Positions 1 through 11,189 of a stretch of 64,000 bases of DNA are shown piece by piece. The DNA is from Phytophthora hibernalis (lineage: Eukaryota > Oomycota > Peronosporomycetes > Peronosporales > Peronosporaceae). The position numbers were made by a program, and so were the translations under genes. The first letter of the stretch is position 1. Each line of letters begins with the position of its first letter. The stretch is from positions 248,001 through 312,000 of the forward strand of contig JAAKBF010000001.1 of assembly GCA_012656075.1 (NCBI GenBank). Reading direction: 5' to 3'. The notes beneath the pieces are model-generated. The model was not told the origin of the DNA, did no database searches, and saw only the letters and a list, made by a program, of their open reading frames with translations.

Positions 1-2
1 GC

Positions 3-2882
3 TCCATCAATGGAATTTCGTACGGTTCAGGTATCACGGAAATTGGACGCGCAGCTCTGGTTCGTGCAGGAAAGCCCATTCCACCGGAGCCCAAGCTGGA
101 CCCGAGCATCAAGACGATTCCGTTTGTAAACTTTGTCGACAAGGCTCTCTTCGACGGAATGAAAGGCAGTGCTGGCGAGGAGCAAAAGGAGAAGATCATG
201 CAATTCTTCGAGCACCTCGCTGTGTGCCATACAGTGATTCCCGAGAAGCTCGAGACTGGTGAAGTCCGCCTATCAGCGTCGTCTCCTGATGAGCAAGCCC
301 TGGTGGCTGGTGCTGCCTTCGCAGGATTCAAGTTTGAAAGTCGTAGCGTGGGGACAGCGAACGTGGAGGTCATGGGACAGCGCGTGACTTACGAAGTGCT
401 CGACGTGCTCGAATTTAACAGCACGAGAAAGCGTATGTCTGTGGTGGTGCGCAAGCCGGACGGAGAGCTGCTGCTTTACACGAAGGGAGCTGACATGATG
501 ATTTATCAACGCCTTAAGGATACCCCAGCAATGCAAAGGATCAAGAACATCACACGTGACCACATGGAGAAGTACGCTGACGATGGTTTGCGTACACTTG
601 CTCTCGCGATGAAGAAACTTGATGAACGCTGGTTCCAGCAGTGGAAGATGCGCTTCGACGATGCACAGGGCAACGTGGCGGAGCTCGACCGGCGAAAAGA
701 TGGTAAACCCAATGCAATCGACGACCTCATGGAAGAAATGGAGGGGACTTGGAGCTGATCGGCGCGACGGCGATCGAAGACAAACTGCAAGATGGTGTGC
801 CGCAGTGTCTCGCAAACCTGACGCGTGCCGGTATCAAGGTCTGGATGCTTACGGGTGACAAGGAAGAGACTGCAATTAATATCTCGTATGCTTGCTCACT
901 GCTGGACAACACTATTCAGCAAGTCGTCGTTAACGCGACCACGTGTCCGGATGAGGCGGCGATCCGCGCCAAATTGAATTCTGCGGCCCGAGAGTTTATG
1001 GATAATGCGAAGGGTATGGCAGGAGGGACCGACAAGGAAATCTCGCTGATCATCGACGGCGAGGCTCTTGAAATGGCCCTCAAGCCTGGAACAGCGCCGC
1101 ACCTCCTGTCATTTGCCAAACTTTGTCGTGCAGTGATTTGCAACCGTGTATCTCCGGCCCAGAAGGCTGAGATGGTCAAGTTGGTCCGAGATAACATTAC
1201 TACGGTCCGTACGCTTGCTATCGGTGATGGTGCTAATGACGTTGCCATGATCCAAGCCGCGCATGTTGGCGTGGGTATATCTGGACAGGAAGGTATGCAA
1301 GCTGTAAACTCGAGTGACTACGCCATTGCGCAGTTCCGCTTCCTTGAGCGACTGCTGTTGGTTCACGGACGATGGAACTACATTCGTATTTCCAAGCTGG
1401 TGCTGTACATGTTTTACAAGAACATCACGCTCGTGTTGGCGCAGTACTGGTATGGCTACCTCTCGGGTGCGTCTGGCTCCAAGATGTACTGGGAAATCGG
1501 TGTCCAGCTTTACAACGTGGCTTTCACGGGTCTTCCGATCGTGGTCGTTGGCGTGATGGACAAGGATTTACCGGCACCATTCAGTCTCGAGTACCCGGAC
1601 TTGTATCGCCGTGGGCCAGACCGCTTCTTCTTCAACATGTACACTTTCTGTCGTTGGATCGCAGCAGCTGTGTACGAGTCTTTGATCATCTTTGTGGTGA
1701 TGTCGTACGGCTTCAACGCGTCTGAGAAATCAGCAGGCAGCGAGTCACGTGTCGAGTTCGGCATGGTGGCGTTTTCGCTGACTGTGTTGATTGTGAACAT
1801 CAAGATCTGGATGATCGCTGACCGCTGGACAGGTCTGTCGTTTTCGCTTTGGTTCGGCAGTGTGATGTCATGGTTCGTCTTTGCTACCCTGGGCACGACC
1901 ACACCTTACTTTGCGACGTTCAAGGTGGGCTACGACGAGTTCGGCGCGTTTGCTCCAACCGCCAAGACGTGGGGCTACTTCTTAGTTCTCATCATGGGAT
2001 GTTCGCTGGCTTTGGGCCGCCACATCGCTTACAACCTGTACCAGCGAACGTTCCACCCCGACCTAGCTCAGCTTCTTCAAGAGTCCATGGGCGGGTCCTC
2101 ACAGCACAAGTACCAGCGACGCCTGACCATCAACAACATGGAGGAACAAACACTCGATGTCTCTGGACGACGTGCACACTACCGGTTATCTGAGCGACTT
2201 TGGTCACACAGATGCTGAGATCCTCAAGGCGCAGAAGAGCTTCGGCGCTACGTTGTACGAGCAGCCAAGTAAGAGTGTGTCCGGTCTCCCTGGCACGTCG
2301 GCGCCTCAGTCGTCCATCTCCGGGAACTCTGCAGTCACCGAGAGTTACTCGGCCAGTGTCTTCAGCGAGTCCATCTCGGAGGAAGAGTCCTGGGAGCGCG
2401 TCCCGACCAAGATGTTCCGGGGCACGACAGGTCGGCGCAATACCGGCTACGCGTTCAGCTGCGACGAGGAGACGACGTTGGCCGAGTCGTACATTGCGTC
2501 CAACTCGCTGCCGCGCTCAGACGCCATATCTACCGCCATGCGCAACTCGACTTCAAGCAACCAGGAGGCACCAGTGCACGACGAGTCTCCATGGGGCGCG
2601 TACGTTTGCTCTCGTAGGGCGTACAACCTCCATCCTGCACAGCAGGATCTACATCAAGTTCCCAAGCACCGACCACGAGCTCGTTCACCAGCTCCTCGGA
2701 CTCGACCGCCTTCAAAGGACGCCGATCTCCGTCGAGCACCTTGCCCTGCACTGTATTTAAGCGTGTCGACTCGTGGTCGAGATAAGGAATACCTTCTTGT
2801 CTTTCTAGTCGCGTCAAGAGTGATGGTCCCAAAGTTGCCTTTCGTTTCACTAGGTAATTTAAGTCGTCCACACGCAATTTAG
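3..2882 (+). CDS. P4-type phospholipid flippase ATPase, 5' partial, two frameshifts
   Basis: This is the C-terminal two thirds of a P4-ATPase, which moves aminophospholipids to the cytosolic leaflet of Golgi, endosome or plasma membranes using ATP. The reading frame is open from base 3. Visible family motifs are SPDEQALV and the KGAD nucleotide-binding loop, MLTGDKEETAINI, the GDGANDVAMIQ hinge, and then a run of membrane segments up to about 2090. The phosphorylated DKTGT site lies outside the window. The frame shifts near 745, where a G appears to be missing from GGGG before the conserved LELIGATAIEDKLQ. It shifts again near 2145, where an A appears to be extra, and the serine-rich tail then continues in the first frame. 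Reading across both shifts matches the family, so sequence error is likelier than gene death. The tail after about 2620 is doubtful and the stop at 2880-2882 is tentative. Confidence 0.85.
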
Positions 2883-2975
2883 TCTCTTCAACAGTTTCTT
2901 TACGTACACCACACCAATGGTCCGCCCTGGCTTCTGATCTGTCTCACTCTTGAATTCTCCGGCTACTTATTGAGT

Positions 2976-3948
2976 ATGAGTGCGTGGGAACAGTGGGGTG
3001 GTAAGAAGCCTGCTAGCGGCCTTCAGGGGCGCAGGACGCCTTCCAGAGCTTGTTACGCTCCTCTCCACTGTCCACAGCGTCCACAGCGTCCACAGATAGC
3101 GAGGGAAGCGCCTCTTTCTCGCTCCAGAAGGTGTGGGACTCGGCTCGGGACCTGACGAAGACTGTAGCAGATCCTGGGGCTATGAAGGACGCGGCGGACG
3201 CGCTGGAGAGTAGACAGATAGATGAATCTGTGGACGATACGACAGCTGTCAAGTGGCCGCTCTGGAGGAAGAACTCGAGCAGCCAGGGAGGTCTCCAACT
3301 TAGCTGGTGGGTGGATCATTGAGTACTGAGGCGTATTTGAGAGTACTGATTTAGTGATATTTGGTGGTAGGAACACGAGGTTCAAGTACTTTGTGGGCAT
3401 GAGCATGCTGGGGCTGCTCTTCTTCGGCATGGCGTCCATCTTCCTGCCGCTGCTCATGATCCGCCCGTCCAAGTTCGCGCTGAGCTTCACGCTCGGCAGC
3501 ATTTGCTGCATGACCGCGTTCGCCATGCTCAAGGGTCCTGCGGCCTACTGTGCAGGCCTGTTGCAGCCCAATCGACTGCTGCTGACCATTTCCTACTTTG
3601 TGACTCTCGGTGAGGCTGAAGTGTTGAGGATTTTGCTGGAGCTGGAGCTGACTGGGAGTTTTGTTGTTGTGGTAGGATGCACGCTGTACAGCTGCTTGAT
3701 TCTCGGCAACTACGTGTTCGTGGTGCTGAGCTCCGTGCTGCAGTTGATGACGCTGGGGTCGTTCGCACTGTCTGCGTTTCCTGGAGGCAACTCGAGCTTC
3801 AAAGGTGAGAGGTCGTCGTTTTGTCATGCTTTGGCTTTGTGCAGTGCGCTAACATGTTTATTCGATGTTGACGCTGGCAGCCTTCGGTGCCTTGTTCTGG
3901 AAATCTGCGCGCGGGATGCTCCAAGCAATCGCTCGCCTCTTTAGGTAA
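2976..3948 (+). CDS. Sft2/Got1-like Golgi vesicle-transport membrane protein, 4 exons
   Basis: The encoded protein resembles the Sft2 family, small four-helix membrane proteins needed for fusion of endosome-derived vesicles with the late Golgi. The first exon starts at ATG 2976 and encodes a hydrophilic N-terminus (MSAWEQWGGKK). Introns of 64, 66 and 76 nt fit GT-AG at 3307-3370, 3610-3675 and 3805-3880. All three joins restore the conserved frame, for example LSW|NTRFKYF and VTLG|CTLYS. Four hydrophobic segments follow TRFKYFVGMSMLGLLFF and the protein ends RLFR at TAA 3946-3948. One base seems missing near 3026 in a G run, joining the first frame to the DAFQSLL frame. The length of about 220 residues suits the family. 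The gene lies about 100 nt after the flippase on the same strand. Confidence 0.8.
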
Positions 3949-4446
3949 ATATATCGGGACATGGTGACGACGGAGGTGAACCGTGCAGCAGAAATGTTCA
4001 CCCGCAGATACTTCGCCACCCGCTCGGCATTATAATTACAGGCTCGAATCCATTTGTTTATTAACACAGCGCGTTCTTGGGAGGTGTTCGCATGTCCAGG
4101 TTCCAGTCCTGCCACCCTGCAATTAAAACCATCTCGCCAGCCCATTAATTCGTGCAGGTACGCACCGGTTCGCTAGTCGAGGCGTACAGTGCGTGCTTTG
4201 CAGGCAGGTGATTGTCCATGTAGGCGATGAGAAGACGTAAGACTCAGAGAAGGTCGTGGCCCACTACACAAGCGAGCAGGAAAACAGACAGCAGGCAAAC
4301 CCTGAAATGTGCCTCACCACTGCGCCAGTCTTCTTCACGTAATTCTCGCGCGTGGTGAAGTTCATGAAGGCCGAGATCATCCTTCGTCCTACCGACAATG
4401 GGGAGCTGCTATCAGGATGAGGTCCTCCATCACTGAGCAAGGCCAC
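3949..4446 (-). other. Possible small-protein gene or decayed paralogue of the 4731-4996 gene
   Basis: The minus strand holds an open stretch ending at 4264 with MNFTTRENYVKKTGAV, and further down an open stretch ending AYMDNHLPAKHALY. These resemble the two exon ends (FKSLSTRQS and KYLDDHKPERDV) of the neighbouring gene at 4731-4996. A GTGAGG donor and a TGTGTAG acceptor lie between them, but no splice tried gave a convincing membrane helix. It may be a diverged or broken tandem copy. I cannot give it a function. Confidence 0.25.
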
Positions 4447-4730
4447 CGAAGCGACAAATCGGTTGATACATGTCGTTTGTGCTTTAACATACAGCGGTGC
4501 TGCAACTTTATCAGCAAGTCAAGCGTCCCGATTAAAACGACGTGCTCTTCGTCTACACTGCAGCGTCCACTGCATGGAGACAGCAGACGCTGTTGATGGC
4601 ACCACCGTCACCAAAGGATTGCGCTTCACATCCCAAGAGCTCCTTGCAGCTGGGACGGTGCAACTAGCGGCGGGCATCTGCCTGTCCATCGAGCTCGCTC
4701 CAGGCCTGAAAGCATCTGCATCAGCTTGAT

Positions 4731-4996
4731 TCATTCTGCGCCAACAGCTCTCAGAGGACGCACCAGTGCATCGCTTGAAGACTTGGTCACGTCTCGCTCA
4801 GGCTTGTGGTCGTCCAGGTACTTGATACCGAAGCCCAGCGCCACACACAGCACGGCATAACCAGCGCTAAGTAGAAAGGAAGACGGTCAGTATTATACGT
4901 AAGAGAGGGGAGGAGGACGCACCTCTGACGCGTCGAGAGGCTCTTGAACGGCAGGAACATGGCCAAATTAATTGTTTGACACGCGAAGAGGGACAT
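4731..4996 (-). CDS. Small single-pass membrane protein, 2 exons
   Basis: Two short exons on the minus strand join across a 56-nt intron (4867-4922, donor GTGCGT, acceptor TAG) into a protein of about 70 residues. It starts at ATG 4994-4996 (MSLFACQTINLAM). A later in-frame Met, MFLPFKSL, is an alternative start. A short polar stretch is followed by one hydrophobic helix (AGYAVLCVALGFGIKYL), then a charged tail (DDHKPERDVTK) ending RAVGAE at the stop 4731-4733. The size and layout recall small accessory subunits of mitochondrial membrane complexes, but I do not recognise the family. The clean intron that makes one sensible frame out of two is the main support. Confidence 0.5.
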
Positions 4997-5492
4997 GTCA
5001 CTAATTAAAGGGAGCTACAGTGATGGGATCAGTTTAGACGGCGTAGGCTTTATCAAAATTAACAAGTTCATTGAATTTAAGAGTGAATATCGACCGCATT
5101 CTGTCGAAATGGTTGATAAATTATCCGAGTGTATCCGTTTCTGCGCCCGCTTCCAATTTCACCCGCTGTTTATGTGTTTCCGCGCTTGGGGTCAAATTGA
5201 ACTCGCTGCGTATTCAGCGTCCAAGCCCAAAGATGTGAGTCTGGCCCCCACTTCTGTCCCTCTCACCACGCTCCCTCCGTATCTCCTTACAACCCCCTAA
5301 CACCACCCCACGCTTTCAAAAAGGGGGTCGCGACGCCTTCTTTTTTTCCCGCTGCTTGGCTCGTCCGTCGCCACTTGAATCTCAAATCCGCCAAGTGCAA
5401 CGCGTTACACTGACGAGCTCTCAGCTCAGCTCAGCCTCAGCCGACCTATCCCTCTTGTTCACTCATGATCTCGCGCAATTCGCAACTTGCTC
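4997..5492. other. Intergenic promoter region between divergent genes
   Basis: No convincing gene is seen. The open frame on the plus strand (4995-5300) has no recognisable motif and is probably chance. The stretch lies between the divergent 4731-4996 gene and the first bZIP gene, so it should hold both promoters. A TCACTCA initiator-like word at 5460-5466 precedes the bZIP start. Confidence 0.5.
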
Positions 5493-6822
5493 ATGTGGCC
5501 GCACACTCGGTTCCAAAGCCCTAATAGCATTCCCAATACGAAAACCAAAACCTCCTCCATGACCACCGAATGCAGTACCAGTCCCAGCAGTGGCGACGAC
5601 ACGCCCAATACAACCACCACTACAACCATCAACTCCATGTGGCTCAATTGGAAGAACCCACACGCCGTCCTGGATCTCTGCACCGCCTCCGAAAGTGGTT
5701 CGGCACTCGAAATGCGTCGTCAAAAGAATCGCGAGTCCATGCGACGCTCTCGTCAACGACAACGCGACCAGCTGCAATTGCTACGAGACGCAGTGACCGA
5801 CCTAGAGACGCAGTACAACGCCTTACGTCTGCGTTCGGATTCGTCCGAGGAAGACTCGACCAAGTACGCCAAAGCTCTGAACTGTCCAAACAACTCGGAG
5901 CGGAGAACTTGTACCTGAAAGCCGAGATCCAGTGCCAAGCTTCGTGGAAGCTCGAACTTCGACGCGTCATGGAGACGACCGTGGCACTGGATGAGTTCAC
6001 TGCCTCTGCTTCAGCTCCTCCTTCGCCCTTCCCTTTACCCTGCACTTCATGAACCCGCAAGAAGCGGAAGCAGTCTTCGGCTTCCATCCCATCACGGAAC
6101 GAGACGTCAAAGACCTGATCCTGCAGAACTCCCGCACGATTGAGCGTGTCCAGCACCAACTGCAAGACGACGACGAGACGGTGCATCGCCCGAACTCTTC
6201 GGTTGGGACTTACGACGTCGAGTACGAGGTACTGATATGGAGTTCGTCTTTACCAAGAAGTTCCCGACCTTGTCGGTAGCGGAGACTATGCATAAAGCTT
6301 GGGTGAATGAGATGCGTCTTGAAGGTGCGCAGATGGTCAAGTACGACGTCCAGAGACTGGATATGCTGCAGGAGGTGCACTCGAACGCCTACGTCATGGG
6401 TCGTGAAGTTTGCTCTCCGGACGAGAAACCGGTTTTCCGTACCACGTTGCTACGGTACCGGATGGAGACGACGGCGGACGTTGGAGACTTGACTGCTGCA
6501 GGGTTCGTCATTGGCACGCAGAGCTTGAATCCGAGCGATAATTCAGGAGCCAAGTTGCTACCGGAACGTGCAGGGATCGACCCGTCGGCCAGGTTGTTGT
6601 GGGCAGATTTGGCCCATTCGATCGAGATGCTGCAGGTCTCGGATCGAGCCACGGGAGAGCAAGTACGTGCAGGTGAGATGGTCGGGTCGAAACAATTACG
6701 GATCCACGTTCGACGCGCACCGGAACGCAGCAGATATGGTGACGACGCTCATGCGCTGGGAGCTCGGTACCATCGCGCCAGCGATTCAGCTCATCCCCAA
6801 CTCGGACTCGGACTCGGAGTAG
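5493..6822 (+). CDS. bZIP transcription factor, paralogue 1, four frameshifts
   Basis: This is the most diverged of five tandem oomycete bZIP genes. The basic region reads MRRQKNRESMRRSRQRQRDQ, keeping the DNA-contacting Asn and, eight residues on, Arg. A leucine zipper and the family block LGAENLYLKAEIQ follow. The second half holds the cluster's shared C-terminal domain, seen as AVFGFHPITERDV, MEFVFTKKF, then WSGRNNYG and NAADMVTTLMRWELG. It ends at TAG 6820-6822. Single-base frame changes occur near 5875, 6045, 6228 and 6663, each crossing to a frame that continues the paralogue alignment. The central DGPRWAQQFQQP segment found in the other copies is absent, so the protein is shorter. The start is uncertain: ATG 5493 or ATG 5559. 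It is either a decaying copy or affected by sequence errors. Confidence 0.65.
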
Positions 6823-7460
6823 GATCGTAACTTATCGTCGTAGCTGTTGCAAGTAGTTTTCCGTAATGAGCCAACGCTGGTCAAAAGAGCAGCTTTTCTT
6901 CAACCACAGCGTTTTGCACACACGAGCGGCAAACACCTTCGGTGGTGTGTGGCTCTGAAGCCACCTCACCGTAATCACCGGAACCGAGCTTTCGTGCCGT
7001 TGAAGGCCAAGAGCAAACACAACCAAAGCAGTGCAGGCAGCGGAGGTGGCTTCAGCGACCATTTTCCATAGGCAAAACCGACACCATGGAGCTCGAGGAA
7101 TCCTCCGAGGAATCTCCACGAGACCTCGACAAGTTCAACATCTATCAAGTGCACCGGACCACAGTGATCATCTCAACTGACGACTGCAGTTGCTCTGCTA
7201 ACGTCAACTCTCCAAAAGCGAAGCGCTGACGGCGAGCTGTCGACAAACTGAAGATGCAAACTGAAGCTGCAGTTATAATAGTCAGTGGCCGCATGATCAT
7301 GATGATTATGGACGATCTTCCCCATCACCTCCGCTGGATAAAATGGTCTTCCGGAGACCAACACACTGGACACCTCACCCACCCCATGGGTGACGTTGAG
7401 ATCTTCCTCCACTCTCCAAAGACGCGCTATCAATAGGCAGAACCTCTAGTTTTAGACGGG
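6823..7460. other. Intergenic region between bZIP paralogues 1 and 2
   Basis: Two small open frames overlap here. On the plus strand, ATG 7086 to TGA 7229 gives a 47-residue acidic peptide starting MELEESSEES. On the minus strand, 6832-7119 gives a 95-residue peptide of no known family. Neither has neighbours or motifs that would support it, and the 5' flank of the intact bZIP gene must lie here. Confidence 0.35.
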
Positions 7461-9086
7461 ATGAAGTGCGACCCAGTGACGACTCCGTCTCCGTCGGTCA
7501 TGGACTGGCAGTCGGACGCCGACGCGCTGCTCGAGTGCATCGACGACGTCACGTGGGACGAGTTGCGAGGTTTGTCGCCTCCTCAGACGCCCGTGGAGGT
7601 TATTCGAGGCGCCAGTCCAATCCAGAGCCCAGCCGGTCACGTCCTGATGCGCTCAAGCACCGGCAGCGGGATTAGCCCCATTCTCGGAGACGAAAAGGAG
7701 CCAGTGACCAGGTTCATCATGAACGGCATGGACGCGTTCGGAGCCATGCCCATGATGGACACGCCGTCGACTTGGGCTCGGGTCGGGTCGGGTCAGGTCT
7801 TGGACTGCGGAGCAATGCCCAATGTGAGCGCCATGGAGAGACGTCGCCAGAAGAACCGAGACTGTATGCGTCGAGCGAGACAGAAACAGAGAGACGAGAT
7901 GGACAACATGAAGCTCACGGTCGCGAGACTCGAGAAACAGTACGCAGAACTCAGTTTCGAGTCGAGTAGGGCTCCGAAGTCAGATAGCAGAGCTCTTGTG
8001 GGTATGGCGTCTGGGTTTGCAGAAGCGGTGGAGGTGACGAGAAGACTCGGAGCTGAGAACTTGTACCTCAAAGCGGAGATTCAACAACAAGCCGAGTGGA
8101 AGTTGAATCTCACCCGCGTCTTGCAGTCTTGTGACGACATGGAGGGTCCTCGATGGGCGCAGCAGTTCCAACAGCCTTCGTTAGGTGGTGAAGCAGTGCT
8201 TCGGATGAAACTCGATGAACGCGACCAATTTGAAGCGGCTGAGGAGTTCGGTTTCCACCCTCTCACTGATCTGGACCTGACCCAAGTGATTTTGGAAAAC
8301 AACCGCACCATCTCACGTGTGCAGAGCCAATTGCTGATCCCGTCGTCCTCCGATTCAGATTTCGGAGCGCGTACGCGGAGGATGCAGACGTTCGGCTGGG
8401 ATATGGTGCAGCGCGTACATGGTAACATCATGGAGTGCGTGTTCACGAAAAGGTTTTACGGTTTGAACGTAGCCGAGTTGATGCAGAAGACATGGGCGAA
8501 CGACATGCGACTCGGTGAGTTCAAGAAGGTAAAAGGCGAAACCAGTCGCTTGGAAGTACTGCAGCAAGTGAACCCGAACGCGTATGTTCTGTGTCGAGAT
8601 GTGATGTCTCCTACCAACGATATCTCCACGTTTCGGTCTGTATTCGTGCGCTTCTTGATTGAAACGAGCAAGAGGATACCGGCTTCGAGAGATACATCGG
8701 CGCCCACTGGTATCGATGCAAGTGCTCCTTCAACACCGCCGCAATACGCTGACTCGGACTCGGACTGTGAAGAGATTATGTTGGACGCTACAGGCTACGT
8801 CCTCGGGACGCAGAGCTTTGACACAGACTACTCAAGAAATCCCCGACCAGAAGACATTCGAAACAAGGTGGCGTGGGCTCACTTGTCACTCGCGATCGAG
8901 TTCTTGAACGTGGTGAACCCTGTCACGGGTGAAGAGTACCAGCAATTGCGTTGGAGTGCACGGACAGATTACTGCGGACCGGATCACGCACAACGAAATG
9001 CGAGCGACATGATGCAGGGCATGCTGAGGTGGGAGCGGTTGGTCATCGCGCCTGCTCTCAACTTCTTTTCGCTTTCGCTGGAGTGA
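7461..9086 (+). CDS. bZIP transcription factor, paralogue 2, intact
   Basis: A complete 541-residue frame from ATG 7461 to TGA 9084-9086, and the reference copy for the cluster. The first 120 residues are acidic and Ser/Pro-rich (DDVTWDELRGLSPP), resembling an activation region. The basic region is near residues 127-145 (ERRRQKNRDCMRRARQKQRD). It has Asn and Arg in the canonical N-x7-R spacing, and Met where most bZIPs have Ala. The zipper runs to about residue 175. LGAENLYLKAEIQQQAEWKL and DGPRWAQQFQQP follow. The C-terminal 270 residues form a conserved domain (FGFHPLTDLDL, TFGWDMVQRVHG, GYVLGTQSF, RNASDMMQGMLRWE). It may be a START-like ligand or dimerisation module, which is an inference. 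The factor should act in the nucleus as a dimer; its targets are unknown. Confidence 0.88.
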   Translation: MKCDPVTTPSPSVMDWQSDADALLECIDDVTWDELRGLSPPQTPVEVIRGASPIQSPAGHVLMRSSTGSGISPILGDEKEPVTRFIMNGMDAFGAMPMMDTPSTWARVGSGQVLDCGAMPNVSAMERRRQKNRDCMRRARQKQRDEMDNMKLTVARLEKQYAELSFESSRAPKSDSRALVGMASGFAEAVEVTRRLGAENLYLKAEIQQQAEWKLNLTRVLQSCDDMEGPRWAQQFQQPSLGGEAVLRMKLDERDQFEAAEEFGFHPLTDLDLTQVILENNRTISRVQSQLLIPSSSDSDFGARTRRMQTFGWDMVQRVHGNIMECVFTKRFYGLNVAELMQKTWANDMRLGEFKKVKGETSRLEVLQQVNPNAYVLCRDVMSPTNDISTFRSVFVRFLIETSKRIPASRDTSAPTGIDASAPSTPPQYADSDSDCEEIMLDATGYVLGTQSFDTDYSRNPRPEDIRNKVAWAHLSLAIEFLNVVNPVTGEEYQQLRWSARTDYCGPDHAQRNASDMMQGMLRWERLVIAPALNFFSLSLE

Positions 9087-9757
9087 GTACCTCCTCGTTA
9101 TTTATTATGCTGGACTATACTGATAGTGTTCAAAGGAGGCATGCATCGCTGGTAACTCGCTTAGCGTCTGCAGGAAGATTTTGCGAGTCAATAGACTTAG
9201 AATTATTTGCAACAAGAATCGATTGAATGAGTCGTGGATTTCGTTTCGCCTTACTGCAGAACCATCATTTCTGTCCGTGGTGAACCAAAGAGATACACAA
9301 CATATTTTATTGAGTGGGCATTTTCGTTGCGAGTATAATAGCTTCGTTGGTGGCATGTGGTGATATTTGTACAGATGCGAGGAAGCGGATGTTGAAGATC
9401 ACTATTACTTCGAAGTAACAATGTTTGTCTCTCTTCAGTTGACAACAAATAGTGTCAAGCGAAAACAATTTTTGCTGTGTTGGACCCACGTCTGCCTTGG
9501 TAGATATCTTCTCAACTTCGATATGATATGCTTTAGAGCATCTTCGGGGATTGACTTTAATTGTCGATCTGCAACACCGAAGCACGGCTTTTCTCAAGCG
9601 TCGCTATCTTTGGTAAATAAAATAAATTTCGGGCCGGTGTTACTCTGAGGCCCTGGTGGGTATCCTTGGAAACTGTCCTCTGCTCCAGTCGTTCTTGACA
9701 ACGAGAACTACGTGGACAAAAAAACTGCTGAAAAGGACACTTGTAAACTTTCATCGC
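9087..9757. repeat. 3' flank duplicated at 13016-13260, plus unassigned intergenic DNA
   Basis: The first roughly 170 bases after the bZIP stop (TTATTTATTATGCTGGACTA, then a TGATAGTGTTCAAAGGAGGC stretch) recur with few changes after the third bZIP gene at 13016-13205. The duplication unit therefore includes 3' non-coding DNA. The rest, to 9757, shows no gene. Confidence 0.7.
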
Positions 9758-11005
9758 TTTCAAGTTCCATAAAACTATGCATCGTCCTGCAACCGCTACT
9801 GAAGAACTCACACAGGACGTGCCAGACTACTTGCAACCAAAAGATGTCATTCTCATTGCGGTCGACGGAGACAAAGAGAATCCTGACGGTACCAGCATCC
9901 AACATGAGGATGAAAAGTGCCATCGCAAGAAGGAACCAGTCAAGCTGGATTTTCTGAATGGTTTACGGGGTTTGGCCTGTTTGATGGTAGTTCATCACCA
10001 CGCTGGGTACTTACGGGAAGCAACACTCGCCCCAAGCAGCGTCGATGCTTTTTTCGTACTGTCAGCTTTTCTTCTGACAATGTTGAATGAATCCAAGGTC
10101 TACCACATGATCAGTCACAAGGAGAGTCCTCGTCGATGGCTTATCACGCTTCTCGACTACTTCGTCAAGCGGATTTTGAGAGTTTACCCGCTTTTTGCGT
10201 GTGTGGCGCTCGCACTGACGCTTATGCCTGAAGCCACTCGCAACCACTACTACCATCTCGAAAACTACAAGATCAAAGAGTGGAGTCTGTGGGAAGTTTT
10301 GACGTTCGAGAAGCGATACTACCTCTTCTGGACACTTCCAATTGAGATCACATACTACTTCATCATTCCGGTATTCCTCGTTGGAGTCTGCTTATTGAGC
10401 AAGTTTAAGTGGCTAGTTGTCCTTCCACTGTATGTTTGGGTATACTACGACGGCGGCCATACCGACCGAAGGAAACACGACAAGTTTCGCCCTCAGTTGT
10501 CCGTATTCGTGGCAGGGTCTCTTGCTGCTGTGGTTTACTCGAAATTGAGCCGATGGATGAAGAAGGAGAAGTTCAAACCGAAGATGTGGCACCTCGCTGT
10601 AGTTCGTGTTTTCGAGTCGATCATGCTTGCTTACATCGCGAGCATGACATCTCACGGAGTTTTTGCAAAGTCGTTTGTCCGCTACCTTTTTCCTAGCCGG
10701 CATGCACGAATACCTTCCATCAGCCTCCCGTTGTCGGCCGTGATTGTGGTAGAAGCACTGTTACCATCGGGGATTGCGCGTGCTTTGGAGTGGAATGTAC
10801 TTTGCTACACGGGGAAGATCAGCTTCTCCATGTACTTACTCCACCCTTTCGTGAACTTCTCGCCTTGGCTTCAAGAGCTTCCGCGCATCGATCAGTTCAC
10901 TGCACGACTGGTGTTGGTGTACGCTCTATCGACCGCATCATATCTCTTGATTGAGCGAAATTTCCAACGTCTTGCAGTTTTCATTAGCAAACAATTGTTG
11001 AAAAG
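9758..11005 (+). repeat. Long inverted repeat, left arm (1248 bp)
   Basis: This arm matches the reverse complement of 13291-14536 almost base for base. It begins at TTTCAAGTTCCATAAAAC and ends at CAATTGTTGAAAAG. The right arm is two bases shorter, and both missing bases are in T runs of the acyltransferase gene (six versus five T, and five versus four T). The arms enclose about 2.3 kb holding bZIP paralogue 3. Confidence 0.9.
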
Positions 11006-11063
11006 GGCTGAGGTCACACAGCGAAAAGTAAATGATCATAAACCTGAGGGACTTTTGGTTTGA
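9777..11063 (+). CDS. Acyltransferase-3 family membrane protein, intact copy
   Basis: A 428-residue protein of the acyltransferase-3 (OafA/YrhL-like) family, integral membrane enzymes that O-acylate sugars or other acceptors. Family signatures are FLNGLRGLACLMVVHHH near residue 60, SVDAFFVLSAFLLT, WTLPIEITYYFIIP and GKISFSMYLLHPFVNFSPW. About ten hydrophobic helices follow a 55-residue polar N-terminus. The start at ATG 9777 lies within the inverted-repeat arm. The last 20 residues lie beyond the arm and are unique to this copy. The acceptor cannot be told from sequence. Its place inside a bZIP array looks like an insertion by duplication rather than a functional unit. Confidence 0.85.
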   Translation: MHRPATATEELTQDVPDYLQPKDVILIAVDGDKENPDGTSIQHEDEKCHRKKEPVKLDFLNGLRGLACLMVVHHHAGYLREATLAPSSVDAFFVLSAFLLTMLNESKVYHMISHKESPRRWLITLLDYFVKRILRVYPLFACVALALTLMPEATRNHYYHLENYKIKEWSLWEVLTFEKRYYLFWTLPIEITYYFIIPVFLVGVCLLSKFKWLVVLPLYVWVYYDGGHTDRRKHDKFRPQLSVFVAGSLAAVVYSKLSRWMKKEKFKPKMWHLAVVRVFESIMLAYIASMTSHGVFAKSFVRYLFPSRHARIPSISLPLSAVIVVEALLPSGIARALEWNVLCYTGKISFSMYLLHPFVNFSPWLQELPRIDQFTARLVLVYALSTASYLLIERNFQRLAVFISKQLLKRAEVTQRKVNDHKPEGLLV

Positions 11064-11189
11064 CACTTTTCAATTCACTCACCGACTACAGATTAATGAA
11101 AACTAAACCGGTCATCAACAACGATATGGTTTGTTTCTCTTGGTGGACTGTCAACTACGGACAAAGCAAGATTTTTTTCTGCAGCAAGG

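Noticed and set aside
273..815. 180-residue minus-strand open frame
   Set aside because: Antisense shadow of the P4-ATPase coding sequence.
2530..2950. Minus-strand open frame of about 115 residues convergent with the flippase
   Set aside because: It reads fairly protein-like but overlaps the flippase tail, needs a frame change near 2900, and has no recognised domain or start.
4995..5300. 101-residue open frame on the plus strand
   Set aside because: No motif, and it lies in the shared promoter region of divergent genes.
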